Assembly: GCA_033977485.1 (NCBI GenBank)
Contig: CM066993.1
Location: 69,976,864 to 70,040,863, forward strand
Direction: 5' to 3'
Source: Hydrangea macrophylla
Taxonomy: Eukaryota > Streptophyta > Magnoliopsida > Cornales > Hydrangeaceae
Length of the DNA stretch: 64,000 bases
The notes under the pieces were generated by a model. It was not told where the DNA came from and ran no database searches. It saw only the letters and a program-made list of their open reading frames with translations. Positions 1 to 11,391 of this stretch are shown here, one piece after another (the first letter of the stretch is position 1; every line of letters starts with the position of its first letter). A program made the translations under genes and the position numbers.

Positions 1-75
1 AGTTGAACCCAGTCCCATATCAGAACCCTGCTCACCGGAAACGTTTAAGCTATTAGAGAATGGACCAAACAACGC

Positions 76-240
76 TTAATAAGAACCCAAACACTTGCTA
101 AAAGAAACTGCTCTCTTCGTTGAATACTCATAGCCAGGATAGTCGAAAGCACGTCCCTTCATCAATGCTGCTTTAATTATATGGATGTCTTCGGCAGTCC
201 CCTCCATTCGGGAAATCCAATGGAAAACCTCATTTTCGGT
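76..240 (-). other. exon-like open stretch, unknown product
   Basis: On the minus strand an open stretch of about 54 codons runs from near 240 to a TAA at 78-76. It contains EDIHIIKAALMKGRAFDYPG, which looks like ordinary protein rather than low-complexity translation. I do not recognise the family. A second frame overlapping its upstream side is also open (reads ...PIYVVIDKDFSIDVP...) and would join it if a frameshift or small intron lay near 235-245. It could be the last exon of a minus-strand gene or a pseudogene fragment. No splice acceptor could be fixed with confidence. Confidence 0.25.
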
Positions 241-2031
241 ACATCAATGGAGAAATCTTTGTCAATAACAACATAAATTGGCATAAGACTCTTGTAACTT
301 CACTTCTTGTAATTTACAACATTTTATGTTTCAAATCATCTTTGAACTTTAACGTAGGTTTCCAACTAAAATTGTATTGACAACAAATGATACTAAATTT
401 GAACCTCTTCCTCAAAGACAGCTAAGTTTATTAAACCATTCATTTCGCAAGTTCATTATATTGAACAAGAATGTTAAACTTGATAAAGATAAATAGTTTC
501 TTATTAATATGATAATAGAAAGGCAAACTTCAGAAACAGTCACTAACAAGATTTCTAACTGCAACTTAAAGCTTTTCCTAAAACAATTAAAGCGATGATA
601 CTTCATTACTTCTTAAATTTTCCAATATATCCTCGTCCGATGATCATACTCATAAGGTGATACACAAAGGCAATGAGAGAATCACAGTTGCTCCTAATCT
701 AGAGTGTAGACGTATCAAAATCACATCTTGATCAAATAACAACCACGGGACAGTGGTTATCACCATAAACAACTTACTTCAAAGGAACCATAGTACATAA
801 AGATATGCCGAAGGACGCAAACTAAAAAGACATATAAGGATAGCCAGAAATAAGTAATTGTCTAGCATGGCAAAAGTACATGTGCTGACTGTAAACAAGA
901 ATTATCAGATAAACAAAAAGTTCCAATTAAGTTTGGCAGGTTCGCACTTTTCCAAGCACGCCAATACCAACATAGAGTAAAATTAAAAGAATTACAAAGA
1001 CTTGAATATTTTAAAATGACATTTTCTGATGATTTCCAGACAAAATTGAGAAACTTACTTCATATTTCTGAGCTTGCAATGGCTCCTCCCTTCAAGGCAT
1101 AAATTTCCGGTTGCAATTTCATTTTTAAGTGCATCTACTCCACTCCTCGACAGTTTATCAGAAACAAATAACTACTCCAAACATAACTCTGATGGAATAG
1201 AATAATAGTCCAAGAAAGACCTCTGCCTTGAAATTTTATTTAAAGCCTTAGCTGCTAACATTGGACCAACTTCACTAAAATAAACAAACAACAACTATCT
1301 AGAACAGCCCATTCCACTTCTTTTGTATTGAATGTGTTACCTACGAAAAAGGAAAACAAGTATCGAGAATCACTAAGAAGAATTAAAGCAACAAAAGAGT
1401 TCTAATTCGTGAAGTAGTTCTACAGTAAACACCCACCTTCCATATCACTGCATCAACATATGCTTATAGAAATATAGTAACTAAATTAGTATGAGCAAAA
1501 CCAAAAATTATCCAAATATCAAATTAAAAATCGACATTTAGAATTAATTTTTTTTAAAAAAAATTTAATTAATTAATTGATTACAAGCGTGTAAAATAAG
1601 AGAATAGACCAGAATTAAATAGAGATATTTATTTGAAATTAAAAATTATAAACCACACAAAATTGATGGAATTTGATTGAGATATACAACAGCACAAATT
1701 CAAATAAAGGAAACAAAAATTTATACAAACTGACAAATTGAAACCCACAAAAATTAGGGAAAAAAAAAATTAAATTTAAACTTACCTTGAAGTAGTTACA
1801 TAGAAGGATTGATTTCATACCCTATTGAGAATTTCAAACACTTCAAAGGCCTAAATCAAAGACTTCTACACAAAAGTTTAAAAATCTGTACAAAAAAGCA
1901 AAAAAAAAATAAATTAAAAGCAAAAGAGAAAGCAAAATTAAAACCAAATTGCTCTAGCAATGAAAAAAAAACCACAGATTCACATGTATGTGAGTATGTG
2001 ACCAGAAGTGAGAGAGAGAGAGATTGAAACC
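241..2031. other. AT-rich stretch between exon-like scraps
   Basis: No supported gene. On the minus strand an open stretch near 1140-1065 (reads KLQPEIYALKGGAIASS) precedes a donor-like GAA|GTAAGT near 1064 and could be a middle exon of the same hypothetical gene as 76-240 and 2032-2125. The frames could not be joined. Confidence 0.2.
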
Positions 2032-2125
2032 TGTTCGAAGAGATCGGCGATGAGGAGGGTGAGGTGGAGTCGGCAATGAGGAGGGTGGGTGGTGTCGACG
2101 ATGAGGATGGCTCGGTGGTCGCCAT
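2032..2125 (-). other. possible first exon of a minus-strand gene
   Basis: Reading on the minus strand, a CT-rich leader (around 2130-2150) is followed by ATG at 2125, about 31 Ser/Thr/Pro-rich codons (MATTEPSSSSTPPTLLIADS...) and then AACAG|GTTTCA, a plausible splice donor at about 2032. This is the usual look of a plant first exon, perhaps with a transit-like N-terminus. I could not build a convincing downstream coding exon: the best acceptors near 1890 and 1850 reach stops soon. A strong donor-like sequence (TTCAAG|GTAAGT, minus strand, near 1787) suggests a transcribed but partly non-coding region. Confidence 0.25.
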
Positions 2126-3079
2126 AGACAGCAGTGGGAGAGAGAGAGTGGCCGTCGATGGTGGCCTAAGAGTGGCGTTCGGGTGGTGGCCTCCAAAGTA
2201 TCAAAATCTGTACAAAAAAAGAAATTAAAAGCAACAGAGAAACCAAAGCCTGTATCTATATTCATAGGAATGAGGTCAATGAGGCATCAAATGGTTGGGT
2301 TTTAAAGGAGACAGAAGAAAGAGAGGCACAACAGTGAACACCTGTCCCAAAGGCGGTGAAGCACAGAGTTGCGTTGGAAAGAAGTGACAAAGCTGAATCA
2401 AGAGACCCCAAACTGAGACAAATTCACAAATCCGTAGACCCAACAACTATAGAACAACAGACAATTGCGAAGACACACACATACACACATCTGAAATCGA
2501 GAAAGACTGAGAGAGAGTAAATTACCTGAATTTAGAACAGTCAATAAACTTCTGAATGTGTAGAAGCAGATTTGAAGCCACCGATGAGAGCAATGCGTCG
2601 ATGAAGTGAAGGACCTCTGTGGACGTGTGGAGAATAAAATAGAAGATTGAATCGTCTTACCATGCCACGCGTAGACGTGATTCATAGACACGAAGCTAGG
2701 TGCGTATAGTGGTGAAGAAGATAAGACCAAAGAGGTAAGCTGTGAACATCTTGGTAAAGCTGGAAAGAAGCACGTAGCAGCAGGAGAAGAAACTGATAGA
2801 CCTCCCTTTTTGCGGCTGTTAGGGTATGATAGGGTTTGTCGGCCTTCTCTAGACGGCGTCGTTTTGGGTTTAAGGGCAAAGCACACAGCAGTGACAGCAC
2901 ACAAAGGTGAAGGCGGTGAAGCAGGCAGAGCATTTGATGTGGTTGATGTGAGAGAGAGAGACCAAATCAGTTCATCCGCAGAGAGAGAGAGACGGCGTCG
3001 TTTTGGCTTTGGCCTTAAAAACATCGATCCGCTCTTATAATATAGTAAGTAGATATAGAGAGAGATATATATATAGATA
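2126..3079. other. no gene seen; GA-rich, promoter-like spacer
   Basis: Contains repeated GAGAGA tracts and two copies of the GC-rich string gacggcgtcgttttgg (near 2849 and 2989), a type of sequence often seen near plant promoters. Open frames here are low-complexity and I do not regard them as genes. Confidence 0.3.
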
Positions 3080-3435
3080 CTAGTTTTTTAAGTCTGTGCG
3101 ATGCAGGGGACATATAATTGTAATTAGTTTGATGTATCTATTAATTGTCATTTATGAGATAGATTGTATTACAATTTAAATATAATCTGGGATCAACAAA
3201 CTTTTTTGACATTTTACGAAAATACTTCTAAATGATTCAAATATGATAGATGCCTTGAGAAAACTACCAAAGTAGTAGTAACATAAAATTCAGTTGATTT
3301 TCATTGGTTGATGTTAACGTGGTCCTACCATTTAGAGAATTTGATTAGTGTAGTTGATTTGTGGAGTGTTTGTGCCCAATTAACCATTAAAAAAATATTA
3401 TGTAATTAGCCATTTTTGTGGGCCCTTTTTCAAGT

Positions 3436-4690
3436 CAATTGTAATTATGGTTACAAAAGTTAGTTTTTTTCTTACAAAAATTGACCTGTAGTAGCCATTT
3501 TTGTTAACTAATTATGGTTGCAAAAGTTAGTTTTTTTCTTACAAAAATTGACCTGTAGTAGCCATTTTTGTTAACTCTTTTTGAAGCCAATTATAATTAT
3601 GGTTGCAAAGGGCTATGTAAGTAGTCATTTTTGTTGACTCTTTTTCAAGTCAATTGTAATTATGGTTGTAAATGACAGTTTGGAAATTTAGACAAATTCG
3701 TAGAGAAATGAAATTGACCTATATGTAAATATTATATAAATAACCATTTTCGCTGACTCTTTTTGAAGCCAATTATAATTATGGTTGTAAAGGGCAATTG
3801 GGAATTTTGGAAAATTTGATAGATACGCACATGTGTATATATATATACAAGTAATATATAGCAGGGGTAATTTGAGTAATAGCAAAGATTCATGCAGCTT
3901 GGGAATTCGTGCAAATGAGCTGTTTCGATTTTATAAAATAAGTAGCCATTTTTGTTGGCTTTTTTTGAAGTCAATTGTAATTATGGTTGGAAAAGTAGAT
4001 TTTTCCTTACAAAAAATGACCTATATGTAAATATTATGTAAGTAGCTATTTTTTCACAAATTTTGAAGTCAATTGTAATTATGGTTGCAAAGGGCAGTTT
4101 GGGAATTGGTAAATTTTGTAGAAAACTAAAATTGACCTATATGTAAATGTTATGTAAGTAGCCATTTTTGTTCACTCTTTTTGAAGCCAGTTGTAATTAT
4201 GGTTGCAAAGGGAAGTTTGGGAATTTAGGAATAAAAATTGACTTATATGTAAATATTATGTAAGTAGCCATTTTTGTCGACTCTTTTTCAAGCTAATTGT
4301 AATTATGGTTGCAAAGGACAGTTTGGGAATTTAGTAAAAAAAATTGACCTATATGTAAATATTATGCAAGTAGCCATTTTTGTTGACCCTTTTTTAAGTA
4401 AATTGTAATTATGGTTGCAAAAGTTAGTTTTTTTCTTACAAAAATTGACCTGTAGTAGCCATTTTTGTTAGCTCTTTTTGGAGCCAATTGTAATTATGGT
4501 TGTAAAGGGCTATGTAAGTAGTCATTTTTGTTGGCTCTTTTTGAAGTCAATTGTAATTATGATTGCAAAGGGCAGTTTGGAAATTTAGACAAATTCGTAG
4601 AGAAATAAAATTGACCTATATGTAAATATTATATAAATAACCATTTTTGATGACTCTTTTTGAAGCCAATTATAATTATGGTTGTAAAGG
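3436..4690 (+). repeat. about 13-copy minisatellite, roughly 60-120-bp units
   Basis: The core taattatggttgcaaa recurs about 13 times (for example near 3439, 3593, 3655, 3775, 4073, 4193, 4300, 4402, 4552, 4671). It is accompanied by gtagccatttttgttgactc and gacctatatgtaaatatta. Spacing varies because units carry internal deletions. It lies wholly within the Helitron. Confidence 0.8.
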
Positions 4691-4739
4691 GTAATTTGGA
4701 AATTTGGGAAAATTCGATAGATACGCACATGTGTGTGTA

Positions 4740-5000
4740 TATATATATATACAAGTAATATATAGCAGGGGTAATTTGGGTAATAGAAAAGATCCGAATA
4801 TATAGCAGGGGTAATTTGGGTAATACCAAATATTCGAGCAGCTTGGTAAATTGAGCCGTAATTTGGGTAATAGCAAAGATCCGAATATATAGCTGGGGTA
4901 ATTTGGGTAATACTAAAGATATAGCAGGAGTAATTTGGATAATACCAAAGATTCGAGCATGCGAATATATAGCAGGGATAATTTTGGTAATACGAAAGAT
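4740..5000 (+). repeat. short minisatellite, about 40-50-bp units
   Basis: The string tatagcaggggtaatttggg followed by taatancaaagat recurs about six times between 4755 and 5000, with one isolated copy near 3856. Units are imperfect. This is the 5'-end part of the minus-strand Helitron. Confidence 0.7.
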
Positions 5001-5056
5001 TAGAGCATCTTTGGAAATTGAGTCATTCAGGTGCTGCGTTTTTAATATATAGTAGA

Positions 5057-5457
5057 TATATATATATATATATATTTTCGGAAAAGGCCGACGATATATA
5101 TTGTATTATACTATTCTTTTACATGACGAGACACACGAAATTGGTGACTGACATGCGGAAGTTGGACCTTTTTGACATTTTTTTTTTCTATAAACAGCCA
5201 TCAACATCCAGTTCAACAAACAAATGGATTTCAAAAGGAACCAGTGCAGCAACAGAAGAAAGAAAAATAAACAAACACAGAAGCAGCAAAGAACAACAGC
5301 AACAAGAGAAACAAACACAGAAAAAATGTCTGAAGCTGCATTGCAGTCGCCCAAATTCAAAGATATCTCAAACTGTGACACCGCTTCCAAGTTGGGACTG
5401 AGGCGCAACTGCCGAACAAACACCCACCTTTCTGACATTTAAGTCACTCTAGGGTCT
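5057..5457. other. no gene seen
   Basis: (AT)n tract at the Helitron border, then a stretch rich in CAA/CAG and AAA triplets around 5240-5330. Open frames on both strands are short, low in complexity and without recognisable motifs. The minus-strand frame ending near 5340 (MSERWVFVRQLRLSPNLEAV) could be a fragment of something real but has no support. Confidence 0.2.
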
Positions 5458-5983
5458 GGGTAATGCTAGGTAGTAGGGGCATAAAAGGCTTATAAAGAAT
5501 AAATATTGGTTGTAATGGTGATATTACATCATTGTATGTAGTGTCATCAACAAATTAGTTCAACTAATTTTTCAAGTGGCATATGGAGAAATGATTCAGA
5601 GTAATCATTGTACTATGTCAATACGCAGATATTATGTGATATTTTAATTTTTACCATATATGTATCTCTAATTTCAAAGGATCATGACAATTTATCTACT
5701 AACAACTATTGGTCTTGATCTCCTGGAAATATTAGGAGACAAGTGTATGATTTAGATTCAAAGATGAAGTCACATCAGCATGGTTATACATGGTGTGACC
5801 GTCACACTAAATAATTTCTCCTAAGAAGCTGATTGATAGGTGACATCGCATGGGCAAGGAGACGTGATGTCACCATTGCAACCAATATTTTCTCTACAAA
5901 AAGATGTTCACAAAATGACAAAAGGATGTGGTATCCCTAAGACCACATCCTTTTGTGACCCTTTTATGTCCTAAATATTACCC
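5458..5983. mobile_element. MITE-like inverted-repeat element
   Basis: The left end gggtaatgctaggtag...gcataaaaggc and the reverse complement of the right end gggtaatatttagg...cataaaaggg match. Further in, aatattggttgtaatggtga matches its inverted counterpart around 5875-5890 (ttgcaaccaatatt). About 526 bp, no coding capacity. Flanks (ctagggtct / ctaggatta) could be a decayed 9-bp duplication, which would suggest a Mutator-type element, but this is weak. Confidence 0.55.
5918..5956 (+). repeat. perfect 15-bp hairpin inside the MITE
   Basis: Arms ACAAAAGGATGTGGT (5918-5932) and its exact reverse complement (5942-5956) enclose a 9-base loop. It sits only in the right arm of the surrounding inverted-repeat element, so it is an addition to that arm. 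Confidence 0.9.
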
Positions 5984-6962
5984 ACTAGGATTAGCTCAGA
6001 ATTTCAATTTTCTTTTATTTACTTTCTACCGTGCATACTAAGGGCTTGTTTGGAAAAGGACACTAGTTTCATATAGTTCCAAATTTTCTTAGGACAAGAG
6101 TTAAAGCGTTATGATTCCTCTCTTGAGGATGTAGATTGATTAGATATATATATGAGCCGAATCGAGTTCATAAGTCACATACGAGTCAAATCGAGTTTAT
6201 ATATTTGATTTTTTATTAATTATTTTATTTTATAAATTAAGCCAATCTGAAATTTAAATTTGAGTGGTTTGTTTTTTAAACTAATTGAGCCCGAGCCAAG
6301 CTCATATATGTTTGCGTTTTATATGTTTATTAAACGAGCCTGAAAGTAATAAAGCTTAGCATATATATATATATATATATATAGAAACTAAAGCTGATTC
6401 AATAACATTTTATCCAGACTTAGCCTTAACTCGTATAACGAGTCGAGCTCATGTATCCTCTAAAACTACATAGTTTGATAATAAATGTAGATGTACAAAC
6501 CAATACAAACACTTCACCCATTTGTTCACTAACTTGTCTATTCGAATATGTTCACAAGTTCTATCGAGTCAAGCTCATGTACATTTGGACTTGGCGTGAT
6601 TATTAAACAAGAGTGAAATCCCAGGCTTGAACTTCACTTATATTGCACGGGCCGAGCCAAGTCTTTACCAAACATGTTCTAGCTTGTTGAACAACTCGAC
6701 TTGAATACAACCCTTGTTAGGTGTGGCCATGATCGGGCTCGTGGATATGACTCACAATTTCACCATATTATGTGGCGCGTTGGCCAAAATCTGCTCTAGG
6801 CTCAATCAAGACCAATCTCTTATATATATTTTGTGGGTTAATCAACTTTAAATAGGGGAAGTTAGTGAAAAAGATATTATGATAAGAATTTTTAGATTTA
6901 AGGACAATTAAAATCTATAACTAAGGATAACTCGATCCCTTATCAAATATATATCTTAATTT
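5984..6962. other. no gene seen; relic with repeated cgag/gctc words
   Basis: Contains gagcccgagccaagctc, cgagtcgagctcatg and similar strings from 6150 to 6720, typical of decayed DNA-transposon copies in plants, and an (AT)n tract at 6361-6382. Boundaries not defined. Confidence 0.25.
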
Positions 6963-8041
6963 GAGAAAATGACAAAAAATTAAAAAACAAATCCATAATT
7001 ACCCTTAGTTCAAGTGCCACATGCGCGCGTTAGCGTGCTTCATGCGGGAGAATCCTTTTCCCTTCAACGAATAGATTAAAAGAAATGATATAGTATGACG
7101 CTTGCATAGTATGAGTGGCCACACCATAGAAGCTCTCATTTCAAAAATATTTTTTTACACTTTAAACATCCATAACTTTTGATCTACAACTCCATTTTTA
7201 GCAAATTTTACACCGTTGGAACGTGTCGACGAGAGCTACAAAATTAGTACCATTGTTAATATGTTTTGAGCAATAAAAAAATTAATTTTTACATGCCTCG
7301 TCGACATGCATGTCAAACGAAATTTTACTTAATATTCATGGACGTGTTCTGCCACCATTACAACCACCCTTGCCACCTTCGGCCACCACCTCTGCTCCTC
7401 CAGCCCCCACCCTCTCCATCTCCAGCGACCACCCCATGTCTTACTTGAGCTCTGACAACCTACCCTTGTAGATTTTACAACAATCGGGTCTTAACTTGAT
7501 CATATATTAAGTGAAATTTCACTTAACTTAACCATTAAATGAAGTAATTGAAATTTCACTAAATTTGTCCACTTAAGTTCCAAGTTTCATTGGCTTAACA
7601 AAAAAAGTAAAACTTCAATTAAAAACTTAAAATTATCACTTCAAAAAAAAAAGTGAATATTCACTTAATATTTGTAAAATATACAACTAACCTAGAGATG
7701 TTAGGATGTGGTTCGAGCTCGTCGGAGATGACCGTATGTCACACCCCAACCCACCCCTGGTGGATTAGGACACATGCAACAAGACTATATGCATCCCAAA
7801 CTACACTAATTATGAAGAAAATATGAATTTACTCACTTTTAAGAACTTTACGGTGACAAAACAGCCCCAAGGGAAAAATGGTTTTTAATAGAGTATATCA
7901 AAATTTATATATCAAAATTAATACCAAAATATAGGTCTTTAAGTCTCGGTTTCAACGCAAAAAACGACGCTCAAATTCGATTTTTGTAGAAAGAGTTATG
8001 CACGTTTCCGTAAAAGGCGACGTGCTGGGAAAAACCTAGGT

Positions 8042-8150
8042 GGATCGATCCGCCCTTTATACCCGGATCGATCCGTACTGTCGTTTTTCAGCAGAATACA
8101 CCCCGAAAAGCCCAGACCGATCCGCCCTTTAACCTGGATTGATCCGGGTT
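8042..8150 (-). repeat. paired GGATCGATCC palindromes in the outer LTR
   Basis: Four copies of a ggatcgatcc-like palindrome (two perfect, two with one or two changes) are arranged as two pairs. Within a pair the copies are about 15 bases apart, and the pairs are separated by about 40 bases of ordinary sequence (attctgctgaaaaacgacag on the minus strand). Confidence 0.8.
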
Positions 8151-9839
8151 CTGCAAAACAGGATTTTGATGCTAAAAACTTTGTCAAAACATGTCCAATT
8201 CATATCCAAACCAAAAAAATTAAACTTCATAGAACATTAGGAAACCATTTCAAATTCATTTCTAAACATTCTTAAGCATCAAGCAACTAAATCATGAGCT
8301 CAAATTCTCTTGCATCAAGTTAAGCACTTGAACTCAAGTTTTCACTTAACCCAAGCAAGCAAATACATAAAACTTCCCCACAAGGATCTCAAATCATACT
8401 TAACATTTGTATACAAAGCGGAACTTGTCCAAAACTTACAACACATACATCCGGACTTGTCGGAACAAACCAAATGTGTACATAGTTAGTACTTAAGGAA
8501 AAATATATGAATCTACAAGTAAAACTCCAACCTACCAACTATTACACAACAATTGACATAAGTTTTTCCAAGTTAACCTTGAAACCACCCAAATGACAAG
8601 TTCAAGATTCAAGTCTTATAATTACATCAAAAGTGCTAATCCACTATTACCAGAACCACATTTTACAACATTTTACAAGTTTAAAGTGAGTTCATAAGCT
8701 CAAGTTCCAAATCTCCCCCATCTCTCCTATCTCTCCCAACGCACGTCATTTCCTCTCCGGGTATGGCTCCGAACCTGCGGTGGTTGTTATTTACCACAAC
8801 AGAAAAAGAAAACGGTTTTCTTAAGTATTACGCTTAGTGAGCAATTCTAGACATGATGAAATGTTGAACATGTGTAATGCTACAATTAACGCACAATTCA
8901 TATCCATAATCGCCGAGTCACCGGTTCAATGATTCATTCAGACCCGAAGACCTCCTTTGGTCCTGTGGTCAATTCTATTCCTTGGACTTCCGTATTTTTC
9001 AGATTCTTTCTCTTCACCACCCTTATTACTCCCAACAATGAATCATTTCCCCATGCTCACTGGTTACCACATAAGCATATAAGCTTGAAAGCACATAATC
9101 ATAGCAACTTTTCATACAATTGACATGTAATTCACAATCTAATAATTTCATAGCTTCTAAGCATGATTTTCACAACTCAAAAAAAAAAAAAATATATATA
9201 TATATATATGGAAACATTGAACAACTTAAACCACAATCACTTTTTAGTTAGAAAACTCACCTTAGCAAGATTATACCCAAAATCACCCCAAGAATGCAAA
9301 ATTCCACCAAATTCAAGCTCAATTCCTATTCCAAAGAGATTCCTACATGAACTCGATAGACGACGTCTCACCGATTAGTATAAGCTACCAAAATTACGAC
9401 GACTAGAATGTAAATTAAAGGTATAGGAACGATCGTCTCATCTCCACGAGTTCAAAAACGGCTTCGGTTCACGAATTGGACGAATGGAGGCGACGGAACG
9501 GCAGAAAAACGACGTCGGTGGCGGTTTCTCCGTTCTCTCTCCGAGCTCTCTTTCTTTTCTTTGATTTTTCTGTAAATTGAGAGACTCTCTCATTCATTTG
9601 ACACATACACTGTCACGACCCATCCCACTACGCGTGGAAATAGGACATGTGGCACGCCACCAAGGCTCATCCAAACATCATCTAATAATACGCAGCGGAA
9701 AGAACTTCTATAAAATAACCCTGGTAGTTTAAAACTTAGGAAACGTTCCCCTCTGCGTGGTAAAATACATTGAAATCAGAGTTATAAAAAGTTTTGGCCA
9801 TTGAGAACACATTCAAAAGAAATAGTTTTGAAAACAGAG

Positions 9840-10272
9840 GTTCAGTCGACTGCCCCGTCGACTGCACTAGGGTCCAGTCGACTGCTCCGTCGACTGTGTC
9901 AAGCAGAACCAAAAACCCTAATCTCAACAGAGGTCCAGTCGACTGCTCCGAGAAACCAGTCGACGGCTCCGTCGACTGTGCTAAGCAGAATCAAAAATAC
10001 ATCATATTGCAAAGAGGTCCAGTCGACTGCTCAGGGAACCCCAGTCGACTGTGTTATGCAGAACTAAAATTTAACATTGCTCATCAGGGGTTCAGTCGAC
10101 TGATCAGGGGACCCAGTCGACTGCATTGGTTACTATTTGGATCAGTAGCTAAAATTCTACAGTGTTCAGTCGACTGCCCAAGGGGTTCAGTCGACTGCTT
10201 CTCTGATATTCACTTACAGTATCCCAAATACACGAGATCCAGTCGACTGATCAGGGGGTTCAGTCGACTGCT
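9840..10272 (-). repeat. cluster of CAGTCGACTG palindromes
   Basis: About 15 copies of a 10-base palindrome cagtcgactg (some shortened to cgtcgactg) are arranged mostly as pairs 10-20 bases apart. The pairs are separated by 35-55 bases of unique AT-rich sequence containing ttctgcttagcac-like words. It lies in the LTR downstream of the TATA box, so it would be transcribed. Confidence 0.9.
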
Positions 10273-11383
10273 CCCCTGCTAACAGCCCTGTATTGAAATA
10301 TTCACAACTCATACCTCTCAATACCCACCGTGGTACAATCATAACTGATTTAACGCATTAAAACATAACTACAGATGTTCAATTACACGATTCCAATACT
10401 ATAGAAGCTAATACATGTTTCTATTACAACATACTACAATACTCAAATCCTTATACAAGTTTTAGGATTTAAAAACAAAACATTTACAAAGTGTTATCCC
10501 CGGCGTTCATCGGCCTCACTCATCGCGCTTCTTCTTGTCTTTCTTCTTACCTGCAATGGAGTACATCTCCACTGCTCAGCTATATGCTGAGCGTACAATT
10601 CTAAATGTATGCTTATATGACAATTCATGGTTTAAGCATCTAAAACACATAGAAATAGTCTCTGGGGTAAGTGGTACGCATTCATCCGGTCGATGCCGTA
10701 GGAGGCCCACCTCTCCCACGCATCTCGTACACTGGTTGGGCCTTCCTCCATACCAGGTACCGTGTACTGGTTGGGCCCACCTCCAATCCAGACACAACCA
10801 CAAATTCCAATTCCAACAAGATCACAATCCTCAAGGTTCGAGGAGCTTACTCCGAATGAATTTGCACCAAACTCCCCTTCGACCCAAGTAGACACATAAC
10901 ATGCTCACATAAACAGTTATACGTGCTTTTATCATAATTTCACGTGCATAATTAACGGGCCTAACTAACACATGAATTTCGCCCGGATCCAAGAATATCA
11001 AAAGTGATGTCCAAAACATGAAAATCCATATATTTCACAGATCTAGAATTCATACCTCGTGCGAATCTCTTCAAACTTTGAAAGATCGTCTAGGGGAATA
11101 AATAATCGTCGGATTTCGAATTTGGTACGATTCCTATAAGTTTTACCTGATTTTTCCCAAAAGTCCAAAATTAAGATTTTAACAAAATTTGGCCAAACAT
11201 GACCTAAGTGGTATCAAAACGTAGGTCTTACCTCCACGAGTTCAAATCTGAAATCTGGAGAAAAACTGACGGACGGAAAGTCGTCAAACGGCGTCACAAA
11301 GCCCGGAGAAAACAAATCTCCTTTCTCTCTCCTCTCTCTAGATATTTTTGGAAAGTTTTGAGAAATGAAATCTTATCCTCCAC

Positions 11384-11391
11384 TATTTATA
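11384..11391 (-). promoter_or_regulatory. TATA box of the nested LTR
   Basis: TATAAATA on the minus strand, followed 30-60 bases downstream by a GA/CT-rich leader (gagagaggagagagaaagg). Confidence 0.6.

Larger units (their letters stand above)
3080..5056 (-). mobile_element. non-autonomous Helitron, complete ends
   Basis: On the minus strand the element begins A|TCTACTATATATTAAAA at 5056, the canonical plant Helitron 5' end, and finishes with CTAG at 3083-3080 followed by T. About 25 bases before the CTAG is a decayed copy of the usual subterminal hairpin (cctgcatcgcacag). Insertion between A and T with no target duplication fits rolling-circle Helitrons. There is no Rep/helicase coding, so it would need a helper. 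The body is filled by two minisatellite arrays (3436-4690 and 4740-5000). Both ends lie in (AT)n tracts. The weak 3' hairpin is the main doubt; the 5' terminus is very typical. Confidence 0.75.

Noticed and set aside
2398..3024. 208-codon minus-strand open frame
   Set aside because: Low-complexity Ser/Leu/Pro composition from GA/CT-rich DNA, no domain, opposite frame also open.
9840..10272. CRISPR-like array
   Set aside because: Short regular repeats with spacers, but the repeat is a 10-base palindrome inside a plant LTR, spacing is irregular and there are no cas genes.
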